A stretch of DNA of 64,000 nt from Eunapius fragilis (Eukaryota; Porifera; Demospongiae; Spongillida; Spongillidae): the NCBI GenBank assembly GCA_963681505.1, contig OY811983.1, positions 704,001 to 768,000 of the forward strand. Reading direction: 5' to 3'. This document shows, in pieces, positions 1 to 14,050 of this stretch (within the stretch, counting starts at the first letter, position 1; every line of letters begins with the position of its first letter). The translations under genes were made by a program, and so were the position numbers. Under the pieces are notes generated by a model that was not told where the DNA came from, did not search any database, and saw nothing but the letters and a program-made list of their open reading frames with translations.

Positions 1-2449
1 AGGCATTATTATGAGAAAGAAAACATGTTACTCGTTCGTTCCATGAAGTAGGATCGCAACTCCACAAGTTTGTTTTATTAACACCTTGGTGGGAAGATAG
101 CCAACTTTCTCCCATAGAAATGTATGGGAGGGAACCACTAATCTATTTGCATGGTACAACCAAACCAATGAGCTGATTATAGAGGAGGCATTATTTAGGG
201 AAAGAACACAGGTTACTCGTTCGTTCAATGAATACATATCGCAACTCAACTAGTTTGTTAAATGCACACCTTGGTTGGAACATAGCCAATTTTCTCCCAT
301 AGAAATGTATGGGAGGGAACCACTAATCTATTTGCATGGTAGAGCCAAACCAATGAGCTGATAATAGAGGAGGCATTTCTATGAGAAAGAAAACAGGTTA
401 CTCGTTCGTTCCATAAATACATATCGCAACTCAACTAGTTTGTTAAATGAACACCTTGGTTGGAACATAGCCAATTTTCTCCCGTAGAAATGTATGGGAG
501 AGAACCACTAATCTATTTGCATGGTACAGCGAAACCAATGAGTTGATAATAGAGGAGGCATTATTATGAGAAAGAAAACAGGTTACTCGTTCGTTCCATG
601 AAGTAGGATCGCAACTCCACAAGTTTGTTTAATTAACACCTTGGTGGGAAGATAGCCAATTTTCACCCATAGAAATGTATGGGAGGGAACCACTAATCTA
701 TTTGCATGGTACAGCCAAACCAATGAGCTGATTATAGAGGAGGCATTATTTAGGGAAAGAACACAAGTTGCTCATTCGTTCCATGAGTACATATCGCAAC
801 TCAACTTGTTTGTTAAATGAACACCTTGGTTGGAACATAGCCAATTTTCTCCCGTAGAAATGTATGGGAGGGAACCACTAATCTATTTGCATGGTACAGC
901 CAAAGCAATGACCTGATTTTAGAGGAGGCATTATTATGAGAAAGAAAACAGGTTACTCGTTCGTTCCATGAAGTAGGATCGCAACTCCACAAGTTTGTTT
1001 TTTCAACACCTTGGTGGGAAGATAGCCAACTTTCTACCATAGAAATGTATGGGAGGGAACCACTAATCTATTTGCATGGTACAGCCAAACCAATGAGCTG
1101 ATTATAGAGGAGGCATTATTTAGGGAAAGAACACAGGTTACTCGTTCGTTCCATGAATACATATCGCAACTCAACTAGTTTGTTTAATTAACACCTTGGT
1201 TGGAACATAGCCAATTGTCTCCGATAGAAATGTATGGGAGGGAACCACTAATCAATTAGCATCGTACAGCTAAACCAATATGCTGAATATATAGGAGGCA
1301 TTATTAAGAGAAAGAAAACTGGTTACTCGTTCGTTCCATGAATACATATCGCAACTCCACTAGTTTGTTAAATTAACACCGTGGTTGGAACATAGCCAAT
1401 TTTCTCCCATAGAAATGTATGGGAGGGAACCACTAATCTATTTGCATCGTTCAGCCAAACCAATGAGCTGAATATATAGGAGGCATTATTTAGAGAAAGA
1501 AAACAGGTTACTCGTTCGTTCCATGAATACATATCGCAACTCCACTAGTTTGTTATATTAACACCTTGGTTGGAACATAGCCAATTTCCTCCCATAGAAA
1601 TGTATGGGATGGAACCACTAATCTATTTGCATCGTACAGCCAAACCAATGAGCTGAATATATAGGAGGCATTAATAAGAGAAAGAAAAAAGGTTACTCGT
1701 TCGTTCCATGAATACACATCGCAATTCCACTAGTTATTTAAATGAACACCTTGGTTGGAACATAGCCAATTTTCTCCCATAGAAATGTATGGGATGGAAC
1801 CACTAATCTATTTGCATCGTACAGCCAAACCAATGAGCTGAATATATAGGAGGCATTAATTAGAGAAAGAAAACAGGTTACTCGTTCGTTCCATGAATAT
1901 ACATCGCAATTCCACTAGTTTGTTAAATGAACACCTTGGTTGGAACATAGCCAATTTTCTCCCATAGAAATGAATGGAAGGGAACTACTAATCTATTTGC
2001 ATGGTACAGCCAAACCAATGAGTTGATAATAGAGGAGGCATTATTATGAGAAAGAAAACAGGTTACTCGTTCGTTCCATGAAGTAGGATCGCAACTCCAC
2101 AAGTTTGTTTTTTTAACACCTTGGTGGGAAGATAGCCAACTTTCTACCATAGAAATGTATGGGAGGGAACCACTAATCTATTTGCATGGTACAGCCAAAC
2201 CAATGAGCTGATTATAGAGGAGGCATTATTTAGGGAAAGAACACAGGTTACTCGTTCGTTCCATGAATACATATCGCAACTCAACTAGTTTGTTAAATGC
2301 ACACCTTGTTTGGAACATAGCCAATTTTCTCCCATAGAAATGTATGGGAGGGAACCAATAATCTATTTGCATGGTAGAGCCAAACGAATGAGCTGATAAT
2401 AGAGGAGGCATTATTATGAGAAAGAAAACATGTTACTCGTTCGTTCCAT
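1..2449 (+). repeat. Satellite A higher-order block, copy 1 (left-truncated by window)
   Basis: About 13 monomers in a fixed order of variants. It matches 5919-8367 (offset 5918) and 11470-13918 with only scattered base differences. It includes a diagnostic run of four units ending in GAATATATAGGAGGCATTA with GCATCGTACAGC, between about 1240 and 1920. Similarity to copy 2 stops near 2450, where this copy continues with a GAATACATATCGC unit and copy 2 with a GAAGTAGGATCGC unit. Confidence 0.85.
109..130. repeat. Satellite A dyad (representative copy)
   Basis: Perfect inverted repeat with 8-bp arms, CTCCCATA and TATGGGAG, around a 6-nt loop GAAATG. It recurs once per 185-bp unit throughout the A array. 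Common variants weaken one arm: CCCGTAG gives a G-T pair, and TATAGGAG or GAATGGAAG break pairs. It could form a hairpin in single-stranded DNA or RNA, or be a dyad binding site; neither is proven. Confidence 0.85.
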
Positions 2450-4447
2450 GAATACATATCGCAACTCAACTAGTTTGTTAAATGCACACCTTGGTTGGAA
2501 CATAGCCAATTTTCTCCCATAGAAATGTATGGGAGGGAACCACTAATCTATTTGCATGGTAGAGCCAAACCAATGAGCTGATAATAGAGGAGGCATTATT
2601 ATGAGAAAGAAAACAGGTTACTCGTTCGTTCCATAAATACATATCGCAACTCAACTAGTTTGTTAAATGAACACCTTGGTTGGAACATAGCCAATTTTCT
2701 CCCGTAGAAATGTATGGGAGGGAACCACTAATCTATTTGCATGGTACAGCGAAACCAATGAGTTGATAATAGAGGAGGCATTATTATGAGAAAGAAAACA
2801 GGTTACTCGTTCGTTCCATGAAGTAGGATCGCAACTCCACTAGTTTGTTAAATGAACACATTGGTTGGAACATAGCCAATTTTCTCCCATAGAAATGTAT
2901 GGGAGGGAACCACTAATCTATTTGCATGGTAGAGCCAAACCAATGAGCTGATAATAGAGGAGGCATTATTATGAGAAAGAAAACAGGTTACTCGTTCGTT
3001 CCATAAATACATATCGCAACTCAACTAGTTTGTTAAATGAACACCTTGGTTGGAACATAGCCAATTTTCTCCCGTAGAAATGTATGGGAGGGAACCACTA
3101 ATCTATTTGCATGGTACAGCGAAACCAATGAGTTGATAATAGAGGAGGCATTATTATGAGAAAGAAAACAGGTTACTCGTTCGTTCCATGAAGTAGGATC
3201 GCAACTCCACAAGTTTGTTTAATTAACACCTTGGTGGGAAGATAGCCAATTTTCACCCATAGAAATGTATGGGAGGGAACCACTAATCTATTTGCATGGT
3301 ACAGCCAAACCAATGAGCTGATTATAGAGGAGGCATTATTTAGGGAAAGAACACAAGTTGCTCATTCGTTCCATGAGTACATATCGCAACTCAACTTGTT
3401 TGTTAAATGAACACCTTGGTTGGAACATAGCCAATTTTCTCCCGTAGAAATGTATGGGAGGACCACTAATCTATTTGCATGGTACAGCCAAAGCAATGAC
3501 CTGATTTTAGAGGAGGCATTATTATGAGAAAGAAAACAGGTTACTCGTTCGTTCCATGAAGTAGGATCGCAACTCCACAAGTTTGTTTTATTAACACCTT
3601 GGTGGGAAGATAGCCAATTTTCACCCATAGAAATGTATGGGAGGGAACCACTAATCTATTTGCATGGTACAGCCAAACCAATGAGCTGATTATAGAGGAG
3701 GCATTATTTAGGGAAAGAACACAAGTTACTCGTTCGTTCCATGAATACGTATCGCAACTCAACTAGTTTGTTAAATGAACACATTGGTTGGAACATAGCC
3801 AATTTTCTCCCATAGAAATATATGGGAGGGAACCACTAATCTATTTGCATGGTACAGCCAAACCAATGACCTGATTTTAGAGGAGGCATTATTATGCGAA
3901 AGAAAACAGGTTACTCGTTCATTCCATGAAGTAGGATCGCAACTCCACAAGTTTGTTTTATTAACACCTTGGTGTGAAGATAGCCAATTTTCTCCCATAG
4001 AAATGAATGGGAGGGAACCACTAATCTATTTGCATGGTAGAGCCAAACCAATGATATGATAATAGAGGAGGCATTATTATGAGAAAGAAAACATGTTACT
4101 CGTTCGTTCCATGAAGTTGGATCGCAATTTCACAAGTTTGTTTTATTAAAACCTTGGTGGGAAGATAGCCAACTTTCTCCCATAGAAATGTATGGGAGGG
4201 AACCACTAATCTATTTGCATGGTACAGCCAAATCAATGAGCTGATTATAGAGGAGGCATTATTTAGGGAAAGAACACAGGTTACTCGCTCGTTCCATGAG
4301 TACATATCGCAACTCAACTAGTTTGTTAAATGCACACCTTTGTTGGAACATAGCCAATTATCTCCCATAGAAATGTATGGGAGGGAACCACTAATCTATT
4401 TGCATGGTACAGCCAAACCAATGAGCTGATAATAGAGGAGGCATTAT

Positions 4448-5953
4448 TATGAGAATGAAAACAGGTTACTTGTTCGTTCCATGAAGTAGGATCGCAACTC
4501 CACAAGTTTGTTTTTTCAACACCTTGGTGGGAAGATAGCCAACTTTCTACCATAGAAATGTATGGGAGGGAACCACTAATCTATTTGCATGGTACAGCCA
4601 AACCAATGAGCTGATTATAGAGGAGGCATTATTTAGAGAAAGAACACAGGTTACTCGTTCGTTCCATGAATACATATCGCAACTCAACTAGTTTGTTTAA
4701 TTAACACCTTGGTTGGAACATAGCCAATTGTCTCCGATAGAAATGTATGGGAGGGAACCACTAATCAATTAGCATCGTACAGCTAAACCAATATGCTGAA
4801 TATATAGGAGGCATTATTAAGAGAAAGAAAACTGGTTACTCGTTCGTTCCATGAATACATATCGCAACTCCACTAGTTTGTTAAATTAACACCGTGGTTG
4901 GAACATAGCCAATTTTCTCCCATAGAAATGTATGGGAGGGAACCACTAATCTATTTGCATCGTTCAGCCAAACCAATGAGCTGAATATATAGGAGGCATT
5001 ATTTAGAGAAAGAAAACAGGTTACTCGTTCGTTCCATGAATACATATCGCAACTCCACTAGTTTGTTATATTAACACCTTGGTTGGAACATAGCCAATTT
5101 CCTCCCATAGAAATGTATGGGATGGAACCACTAATCTATTTGCATCGTACAGCCAAACCAATGAGCTGAATATATAGGAGGCATTAATAAGAGAAAGAAA
5201 AAAGGTTACTCGTTCGTTCCATGAATACACATCGCAATTCCACTAGTTATTTAAATGAACACCTTGGTTGGAACATAGCCAATTTTCTCCCATAGAAATG
5301 TATGGGATGGAACCACTAATCTATTTGCATCGTACAGCCAAACCAATGAGCTGAATATATAGGAGGCATTAATTAGAGAAAGAAAACAGGTTACTCGTTC
5401 GTTCCATGAATATACATCGCAATTCCACTAGTTTGTTAAATGAACACCTTGGTTGGAACATAGCCAATTTTCTCCCATAGAAATGAATGGAAGGGAACTA
5501 CTAATCTATTTGCATGGTACAGCCAAACCAATGAGTTGATAATAGAGGAGGCATTATTATGAGAAAGAAAACAGGTTACTCGTTCGTTCCATGAAGTAGG
5601 ATCGCAACTCCACAAGTTTGTTTTTTTAACACCTTGGTGGGAAGATAGCCAACTTTCTACCATAGAAATGTATGGGAGGGAACCACTAATCTATTTGCAT
5701 GGTACAGCCAAACCAATGAGCTGATTATAGAGGAGGCATTATTTAGGGAAAGAACACAGGTTACTCGTTCGTTCCATGAATACATATCGCAACTCAACTA
5801 GTTTGTTAAATGCACACCTTGTTTGGAACATAGCCAATTTTCTCCCATAGAAATGTATGGGAGGGAACCAATAATCTATTTGCATGGTAGAGCCAAACGA
5901 ATGAGCTGATAATAGAGGAGGCATTATTATGAGAAAGAAAACATGTTACTCGT
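4448..5953 (+). repeat. Satellite A higher-order block, partial copy
   Basis: Matches 935-2440 at an offset of 3513 bp and 6853-8358 at 2405 bp (13 units). It carries the same run of GAATATATAGGAGGCATTA units. The left edge of similarity lies near 4445, where neighbouring monomers differ (AACCAATGAGCTGATAATAG here, AAGCAATGACCTGATTTTAG in copy 1). Confidence 0.8.
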
Positions 5954-8367
5954 TCGTTCCATGAAGTAGGATCGCAACTCCACAAGTTTGTTTTATTAAC
6001 ACCTTGGTGGGAAGATAGCCAACTTTCTCCCATAGAAATGTATGGGAGGGAACCACTAATCTATTTGCATGGTACAACCAAACCAATGAGCTGATTATAG
6101 AGGAGGCATTATTTAGGGAAAGAACACAGGTTACTCGTTCGTTCAATGAATACATATCGCAACTCAACTAGTTTGTTAAATGCACACCTTGGTTGGAACA
6201 TAGCCAATTTTCTCCCATAGAAATGTATGGGAGGGAACCACTAATCTATTTGCATGGTAGAGCCAAACCAATGAGCTGATAATAGAGGAGGCATTTCTAT
6301 GAGAAAGAAAACAGGTTACTCGTTCGTTCCATAAATACATATCGCAACTCAACTAGTTTGTTAAATGAACACCTTGGTTGGAACATAGCCAATTTTCTCC
6401 CGTAGAAATCTATGGGAGAGAACCACTAATCTATTTGCATGGTACAGCGAAACCAATGAGTTGATAATAGAGGAGGCATTATTATGAGAAAGAAAACAGG
6501 TTACTCGTTCGTTCCATGAAGTAGGATCGCAACTCCACAAGTTTGTTTAATTAACACCTTGGTGGGAAGATAGCCAATTTTCACCCATAGAAATGTATGG
6601 GAGGGAACCACTAATCTATTTGCATGGTACAGCCAAACCAATGAGCTGATTATAGAGGAGGCATTATTTAGGGAAAGAACACAAGTTGCTCATTCGTTCC
6701 ATGAGTACATATCGCAACTCAACTTGTTTGTTAAATGAACACCTTGGTTGGAACATAGCCAATTTTCTCCCGTAGAAATGTATGGGAGGGAACCACTAAT
6801 CTATTTGCATGGTACAGCCAAAGCAATGACCTGATTTTAGAGGAGGCATTATTATGAGAAAGAAAACAGGTTACTCGTTCGTTCCATGAAGTAGGATCGC
6901 AACTCCACAAGTTTGTTTTTTCAACACCTTGGTGGGAAGATAGCCAACTTTCTACCATAGAAATGTATGGGAGGGAACCACTAATCTATTTGCATGGTAC
7001 AGCCAAACCAATGAGCTGATTATAGAGGAGGCATTATTTAGGGAAAGAACACAGGTTACTCGTTCGTTCCATGAATACATATCGCAACTCAACTAGTTTG
7101 TTTAATTAACACCTTGGTTGGAACATAGCCAATTGTCTCCGATAGAAATGTATGGGAGGGAACCACTAATCAATTAGCATCGTACAGCTAAACCAATATG
7201 CTGAATATATAGGAGGCATTATTAAGAGAAAGAAAACTGGTTACTCGTTCGTTCCATGAATACATATCGCAACTCCACTAGTTTGTTAAATTAACACCGT
7301 GGTTGGAACATAGCCAATTTTCTCCCATAGAAATGTATGGGAGGGAACCACTAATCTATTTGCATCGTTCAGCCAAACCAATGAGCTGAATATATAGGAG
7401 GCATTATTTAGAGAAAGAAAACAGGTTACTCGTTCGTTCCATGAATACATATCGCAACTCCACTAGTTTGTTATATTAACACCTTGGTTGGAACATAGCC
7501 AATTTCCTCCCATAGAAATGTATGGGATGGAACCACTAATCTATTTGCATCGTACAGCCAAACCAATGAGCTGAATATATAGGAGGCATTAATAAGAGAA
7601 AGAAAAAAGGTTACTCGTTCGTTCCATGAATACACATCGCAATTCCACTAGTTATTTAAATGAACACCTTGGTTGGAACATAGCCAATTTTCTCCCATAG
7701 AAATGTATGGGATGGAACCACTAATCTATTTGCATCGTACAGCCAAACCAATGAGCTGAATATATAGGAGGCATTAATTAGAGAAAGAAAACAGGTTACT
7801 CGTTCGTTCCATGAATATACATCGCAATTCCACTAGTTTGTTAAATGAACACCTTGGTTGGAACATAGCCAATTTTCTCCCATAGAAATGAATGGAAGGG
7901 AACTACTAATCTATTTGCATGGTACAGCCAAACCAATGAGTTGATAATAGAGGAGGCATTATTATGAGAAAGAAAACAGGTTACTCGTTCGTTCCATGAA
8001 GTAGGATCGCAACTCCACAAGTTTGTTTTTTTAACACCTTGGTGGGAAGATAGCCAACTTTCTACCATAGAAATGTATGGGAGGGAACCACTAATCTATT
8101 TGCATGGTACAGCCAAACCAATGAGCTGATTATAGAGGAGGCATTATTTAGGGAAAGAACACAGGTTACTCGTTCGTTCCATGAATACATATCGCAACTC
8201 AACTAGTTTGTTAAATGCACACCTTGTTTGGAACATAGCCAATTTTCTCCCATAGAAATGTATGGGAGGGAACCAATAATCTATTTGCATGGTAGAGCCA
8301 AACGAATGAGCTGATAATAGAGGAGGCATTATTATGAGAAAGAAAACATGTTACTCGTTCGTTCCAT
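5919..8367 (+). repeat. Satellite A higher-order block, copy 2
   Basis: Near-identical to 1-2449 (offset 5918) and to 11470-13918 (offset 5551, i.e. 30 units + 1). The two different offsets show that the DNA between the copies changed by two monomers while the block itself was conserved. Confidence 0.85.
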
Positions 8368-9054
8368 GAAGTAGGATCGCAACTCCACAAGTTTGTTTTA
8401 TTAACACCTTGGTGGGAAGATAGCCAATTTTCACCCATAGAAATGTATGGGAGGGAACCACTAATCTATTTGCATGGTAGAGCCAAACCAATGAGCTGAT
8501 AATAGAGGAGGCATTATTATGAGAAAGAAAACAGGTTACTCGTTCGTTCCATAAATACATATCGCAACTCAACTAGTTTGTTAAATGAACACCTTGGTTG
8601 GAACATAGCCAATTTTCTCCCGTAGAAATGTATGGGAGGGAACCACTAATCTATTTGCATGGTACAGCGAAACCAATGAGTTGATAATAGAGGAGGCATT
8701 ATTATGAGAAAGAAAACAGGTTACTCGTTCGTTCCATGAAGTAGGATCGCAACTCCACAAGTTTGTTTAATTAACACCTTGGTGGGAAGATAGCCAATTT
8801 TCACCCATAGAAATGTATGGGAGGGAACCACTAATCTATTTGCATGGTACAGCCAAACCAATGAGCTGATTATAGAGGAGGCATTATTTAGGGAAAGAAC
8901 ACAAGTTGCTCATTCGTTCCATGAGTACATATCGCAACTCAACTTGTTTGTTAAATGAACACCTTGGTTGGAACATAGCCAATTTTCTCCCGTAGAAATG
9001 TATGGGAGGGAACCACTAATCTATTTGCATGGTACAGCCAAAGCAATGACCTGA

Positions 9055-10425
9055 TTTTAGAGGAGGCATTATTATGAGAAAGAAAACAGGTTACTCGTTC
9101 GTTCCATGAAGTAGGATCGCAACTCCACAAGTTTGTTTTATTAACACCTTGGTGGGAAGATAGCCAATTTTCACCCATAGAAATGTATGGGAGGGAACCA
9201 CTAATCTATTTGCATGGTACAGCCAAACCAATGAGCTGATTATAGAGGAGGCATTATTTAGGGAAAGAACACAAGTTACTCGTTCGTTCCATGAATACGT
9301 ATCGCAACTCAACTAGTTTGTTAAATGAACACATTGGTTGGAACATAGCCAATTTTCTCCCATAGAAATGTATGGGAGGGAACCACTAATCTATTTGCAT
9401 GGTACAGCCAAACCAATGAGCTGAATATATAGGAGGCATTATTTAGAGAAAGAAAACAGGTTACTTGTTCGTTCCATGAATACATATCGTAACTCCACTA
9501 GTTTGTTAATTTAACACCGTGGTTGGAACGTAGCCAATTTTTCTCCCTTAGAAATGTATGGGAGGGAACGACTAATCTATTTGAATGGTACAGCCAAACC
9601 AATGAGCTGATTATAGAGGAGGAATTATTTTGTAAAAGCAAACCGGTTACTCGTTCGTTCCATGAAGTAGGATCGCAACTCCACTAGTTTGTTAAATTAA
9701 CACTATGGTGGGAAGTTAGCCAATTTTCTCCCTTAGAAATGTATGGGAGGGAACCACTAATCTATTTGCATCGTACAGCCAAACCAATGAGCTGAATATA
9801 TAGGAGGCATTATTTAGAGAAAAAAAACAGGTTACTCGTTCGTTCCATGAATACATATCGCAACTCCAATAGTTTGTTAAATTAACACCGTGGTTGGAAC
9901 ATAGCCAATTTTCTCCCATAGAAATGTATGGGAGGGAACCACTAATCTATTAGCATCGTACAGCCAAACCATTATGGTGAATATATAGGAGGCATTATTA
10001 AGAGAAAGAAAACAGGTTACTCGTTCGTTCCATGAATACATATCGCAACTCAACTAGTTTGTTAAATGCACACCTTGGTTGGAACATAGCCAATTTTCTC
10101 CCATAGAAATGTATGGGAGGGAACCACTAATCTATTTGCATGGTAGACCCAAACCAATGAGCTGATAATAGAGGAGGTATTATTATGAGAAAGAAAACAG
10201 GTTACTCGTTCATTCCATAAATACATATCGTAACTCAACTAGTTTGTTAAATGAACACCTTGGTTGGAACATAGCCAATTTTCTCCCGTAGAAATGTATG
10301 GGAGGGAACCACTAATCTATTTGCATGGTACAGCGAAACCAATGAGTTGATAATAGAGGAGGCATTATTATGAGAAAGAAAACAGGTTACTCGTTCGTTC
10401 CATGAAGTAGGATCGCAACTCCACA
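9055..10425 (+). repeat. Satellite A higher-order block with 186-bp variant, copy 1
   Basis: About 7.4 monomers, matched at 14051-15421 with an offset of 4996 bp (27 units + 1). It contains a characteristic divergent set: a unit with an extra T (CAATTTTTCTCCCTTAG), then one beginning TTTTGTAAAAGCAAACCGG, then one with GAGAAAAAAAACAGG. Similarity ends near 10425/15421, where copy 1 has CTCCACAAGTTTGTTT and copy 2 CTCCACTAGTTTGTTAAATT. Confidence 0.82.
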
Positions 10426-11469
10426 AGTTTGTTTAATTAACACCTTGGTGGGAAGATAGCCAATTTTCACCCATAGAAATGTATGGGAGGGAACCACTAA
10501 TCTATTTGCATGGTACAGCCAAACCAATCAGCTGATTATAGAGGAGGCATTATTTAGGGAAAGAACACAAGTTGCTCATTCGTTCCATGAGTACATATCG
10601 CAACTCAACTTGTTTGTTAAATGAACACCTTGGTTGGAACATAGCCAATTTTCTCCCGTAGAAATGTATGGGAGGGAACCACTAATCTATTTGCATGGTA
10701 CAGCCAAAGCAATGACCTGATTTTAGAGGAGGCATCATTATGAGAAAGAAAACAGGTTACTCGTTCGTTCCATGAAGTAGGATCGCAACTCCACAAGTTT
10801 GTTTTATTAACACCTTGGTGGGAAGATAGCCAATTTTCACCCATAGAAATGTATGGGAGGGAACCACTAATCTATTTGCATGGTACAGCCAAACCAATGA
10901 GCTGATTATAGAGGAGGCATTATTTAGGGAAAGAACACAAGTTACTCGTTCGTTCCATGAATACGTATCGCAACTCAACTAGTTTGTTAAATGAACACAT
11001 TGGTTGGAACATAGCCAATTTTCTCCCATAGAAATGTATGGGAGGGAACCACTAATCTATTTGCATGGTACAGCCAAACCAATGACCTGATTTTAGAGGA
11101 GGCATTATTATGCGAAAGAAAACAGGTTACTCGTTCGTTCCATGAAGTAGGATCGCAACTCCACAAGTTTGTTTTATTAACACCTTGGTGTGAAGATAGC
11201 CAATTTTCTCCCATAGAAATGAATGGGAGGGAACCACTAATCTATTTGCATGGTAGAGCCAAACCAATGATATGATAATAGAGGAGGCATTATTTAGGGA
11301 AAGAACACAGGTTACTCGTTCGTTCCATGAATACATATCGCAACTCAACTAGTTTGTTAAATGCACACCTTGTTTGGAACATAGCCAATTTTCTCCCATA
11401 GAAATGTATGGGAGGGAACCAATAATCTATTTGCATGGTAGAGCCAAACGAATGAGCTGATAATAGAGG

Positions 11470-13918
11470 AGGCATTATTATGAGAAAGAAAACATGTTAC
11501 TCGTTCGTTCCATGAAGTAGGATCGCAACTCCACAAGTTTGTTTTATTAACACCTTGGTGGGAAGATAGCCAACTTTCTCCCATAGAAATGTATGGGAGG
11601 GAACCACTAATCTATTTGCATGGTACAACCAAACCAATGAGCTGATTATAGAGGAGGCATTATTTAGGGAAAGAACACAGGTTACTCGTTCGTTCAATGA
11701 ATACATATCGCAACTCAACTAGTTTGTTAAATGCACACCTTGGTTGGAACATAGCCAATTTTCTCCCATAGAAATGTATGGGAGGGAACCACTAATCTAT
11801 TTGCATGGTAGAGCCAAACCAATGAGCTGATAATAGAGGAGGCATTATTATGAGAAAGAAAACAGGTTACTCGTTCGTTCCATAAATACATATCGCAACT
11901 CAACTAGTTTGTTAAATGAACACCTTGGTTGGAACATAGCCAATTTTCTCCCGTAGAAATGTATGGGAGAGAACCACTAATCTATTTGCATGGTACAGCG
12001 AAACCAATGAGTTGATAATAGAGGAGGCATTATTATGAGAAAGAAAACAGGTTACTCGTTCGTTCCATGAAGTAGGATCGCAACTCCACAAGTTTGTTTA
12101 ATTAACACCTTGGTGGGAAGATAGCCAATTTTCACCCATAGAAATGTATGGGAGGGAACCACTAATCTATTTGCATGGTACAGCCAAACCAATGAGCTGA
12201 TTATAGAGGAGGCATTATTTAGGGAAAGAACACAAGTTGCTCATTCGTTCCATGAGTACATATCGCAACTCAACTTGTTTGTTAAATGAACACCTTGGTT
12301 GGAACATAGCCAATTTTCTCCCGTAGAAATGTATGGGAGGGAACCACTAATCTATTTGCATGGTACAGCCAAAGCAATGACCTGATTTTAGAGGAGGCAT
12401 TATTATGAGAAAGAAAACAGGTTACTCGTTCGTTCCATGAAGTAGGATCGCAACTCCACAAGTTTGTTTTTTCAACACCTTGGTGGGAAGATAGCCAACT
12501 TTCTACCATAGAAATGTATGGGAGGGAACCACTAATCTATTTGCATGGTACAGCCAAACCAATGAGCTGATTATAGAGGAGGCATTATTTAGGGAAAGAA
12601 CACAGGTTACTCGTTCGTTCCATGAATACATATCGCAACTCAACTAGTTTGTTTAATTAACACCTTGGTTGGAACATAGCCAATTGTCTCCGATAGAAAT
12701 GTATGGGAGGGAACCACTAATCAATTAGCATCGTACAGCTAAACCAATATGCTGAATATATAGGAGGCATTATTAAGAGAAAGAAAACTGGTTACTCGTT
12801 CGTTCCATGAATACATATCGCAACTCCACTAGTTTGTTAAATTAACACCGTGGTTGGAACATAGCCAATTTTCTCCCATAGAAATGTATGGGAGGGAACC
12901 ACTAATCTATTTGCATCGTTCAGCCAAACCAATGAGCTGAATATATAGGAGGCATTATTTAGAGAAAGAAAACAGGTTACTCGTTCGTTCCATGAATACA
13001 TATCGCAACTCCACTAGTTTGTTATATTAACACCTTGGTTGGAACATAGCCAATTTTCTCCCATAGAAATGTATGGGATGGAACCACTAATCTATTTGCA
13101 TCGTACAGCCAAACCAATGAGCTGAATATATAGGAGGCATTAATTAGAGAAAGAAAAAAGGTTACTCGTTCGTTCCATGAATACACATCGCAATTCCACT
13201 AGTTTGTTAAATGAACACCTTGGTTGGAACATAGCCAATTTTCTCCCATAGAAATGTATGGGATGGAACCACTAATCTATTTGCATCGTACAGCCAAACC
13301 AATGAGCTGAATATATAGGAGGCATTAATTAGAGAAAGAAAACAGGTTACTCGTTCGTTCCATGAATATACATCGCAATTCCACTAGTTTGTTAAATGAA
13401 CACCTTGGTTGGAACATAGCCAATTTTCTCCCATAGAAATGAATGGAAGGGAACTACTAATCTATTTGCATGGTACAGCCAAACCAATGAGTTGATAATA
13501 GAGGAGGCATTATTATGAGAAAGAAAACAGGTTACTCGTTCGTTCCATGAAGTAGGATCGCAACTCCACAAGTTTGTTTTTTTAACACCTTGGTGGGAAG
13601 ATAGCCAACTTTCTACCATAGAAATGTATGGGAGGGAACCACTAATCTATTTGCATGGTACAGCCAAACCAATGAGCTGATTATAGAGGAGGCATTATTT
13701 AGGGAAAGAACACAGGTTACTCGTTCGTTCCATGAATACATATCGCAACTCAACTAGTTTGTTAAATGCACACCTTGTTTGGAACATAGCCAATTTTCTC
13801 CCATAGAAATGTATGGGAGGGAACCAATAATCTATTTGCATGGTAGAGCCAAACGAATGAGCTGATAATAGAGGAGGCATTATTATGAGAAAGAAAACAT
13901 GTTACTCGTTCGTTCCAT
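11470..13918 (+). repeat. Satellite A higher-order block, copy 3
   Basis: Third copy of the block at 1-2449 and 5919-8367. A few private changes are visible: near 13050 it reads CAATTTTCTCCCAT where copies 1 and 2 read CAATTTCCTCCCAT, and near 13140 TTAATTAGAG where they read TTAATAAGAG. Confidence 0.85.
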
Positions 13919-14050
13919 GAAGTAGGATCGCAACTCCACAAGTTTGTTTTATTAACACCTTGGTGGGAAGATAGCCAACTTTCTCCCATAGAAATGTATG
14001 GGAGGGAACCACTAATCTATTTGCATGGTACAGCCAAAGCAATGACCTGA

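Noticed and set aside
28..249. Minus-strand reading frames of 67-90 codons recurring through satellite A (Met-Ser-Cys-Asp or Met-Gly-Glu-Asn starts)
   Set aside because: They repeat only since the DNA repeats. 185 is not a multiple of 3, so the frame is lost every unit. They overlap each other, have no domain, and similarity is equally high in non-coding frames.
1267..1295. TATATA within GAATATATAGGAGG of satellite A as a TATA box, and CCAAT motifs in A and B
   Set aside because: Short motifs repeated with the monomer; no associated initiator, gene or directional context.
2034..2077. AGGAGG followed seven bases later by ATG and an 11-codon frame ending in TGA, in one class of A units
   Set aside because: It looks like a bacterial ribosome-binding site and leader peptide, but it is part of a 185-bp satellite, most units lack the ATG, and nothing else suggests a prokaryote.
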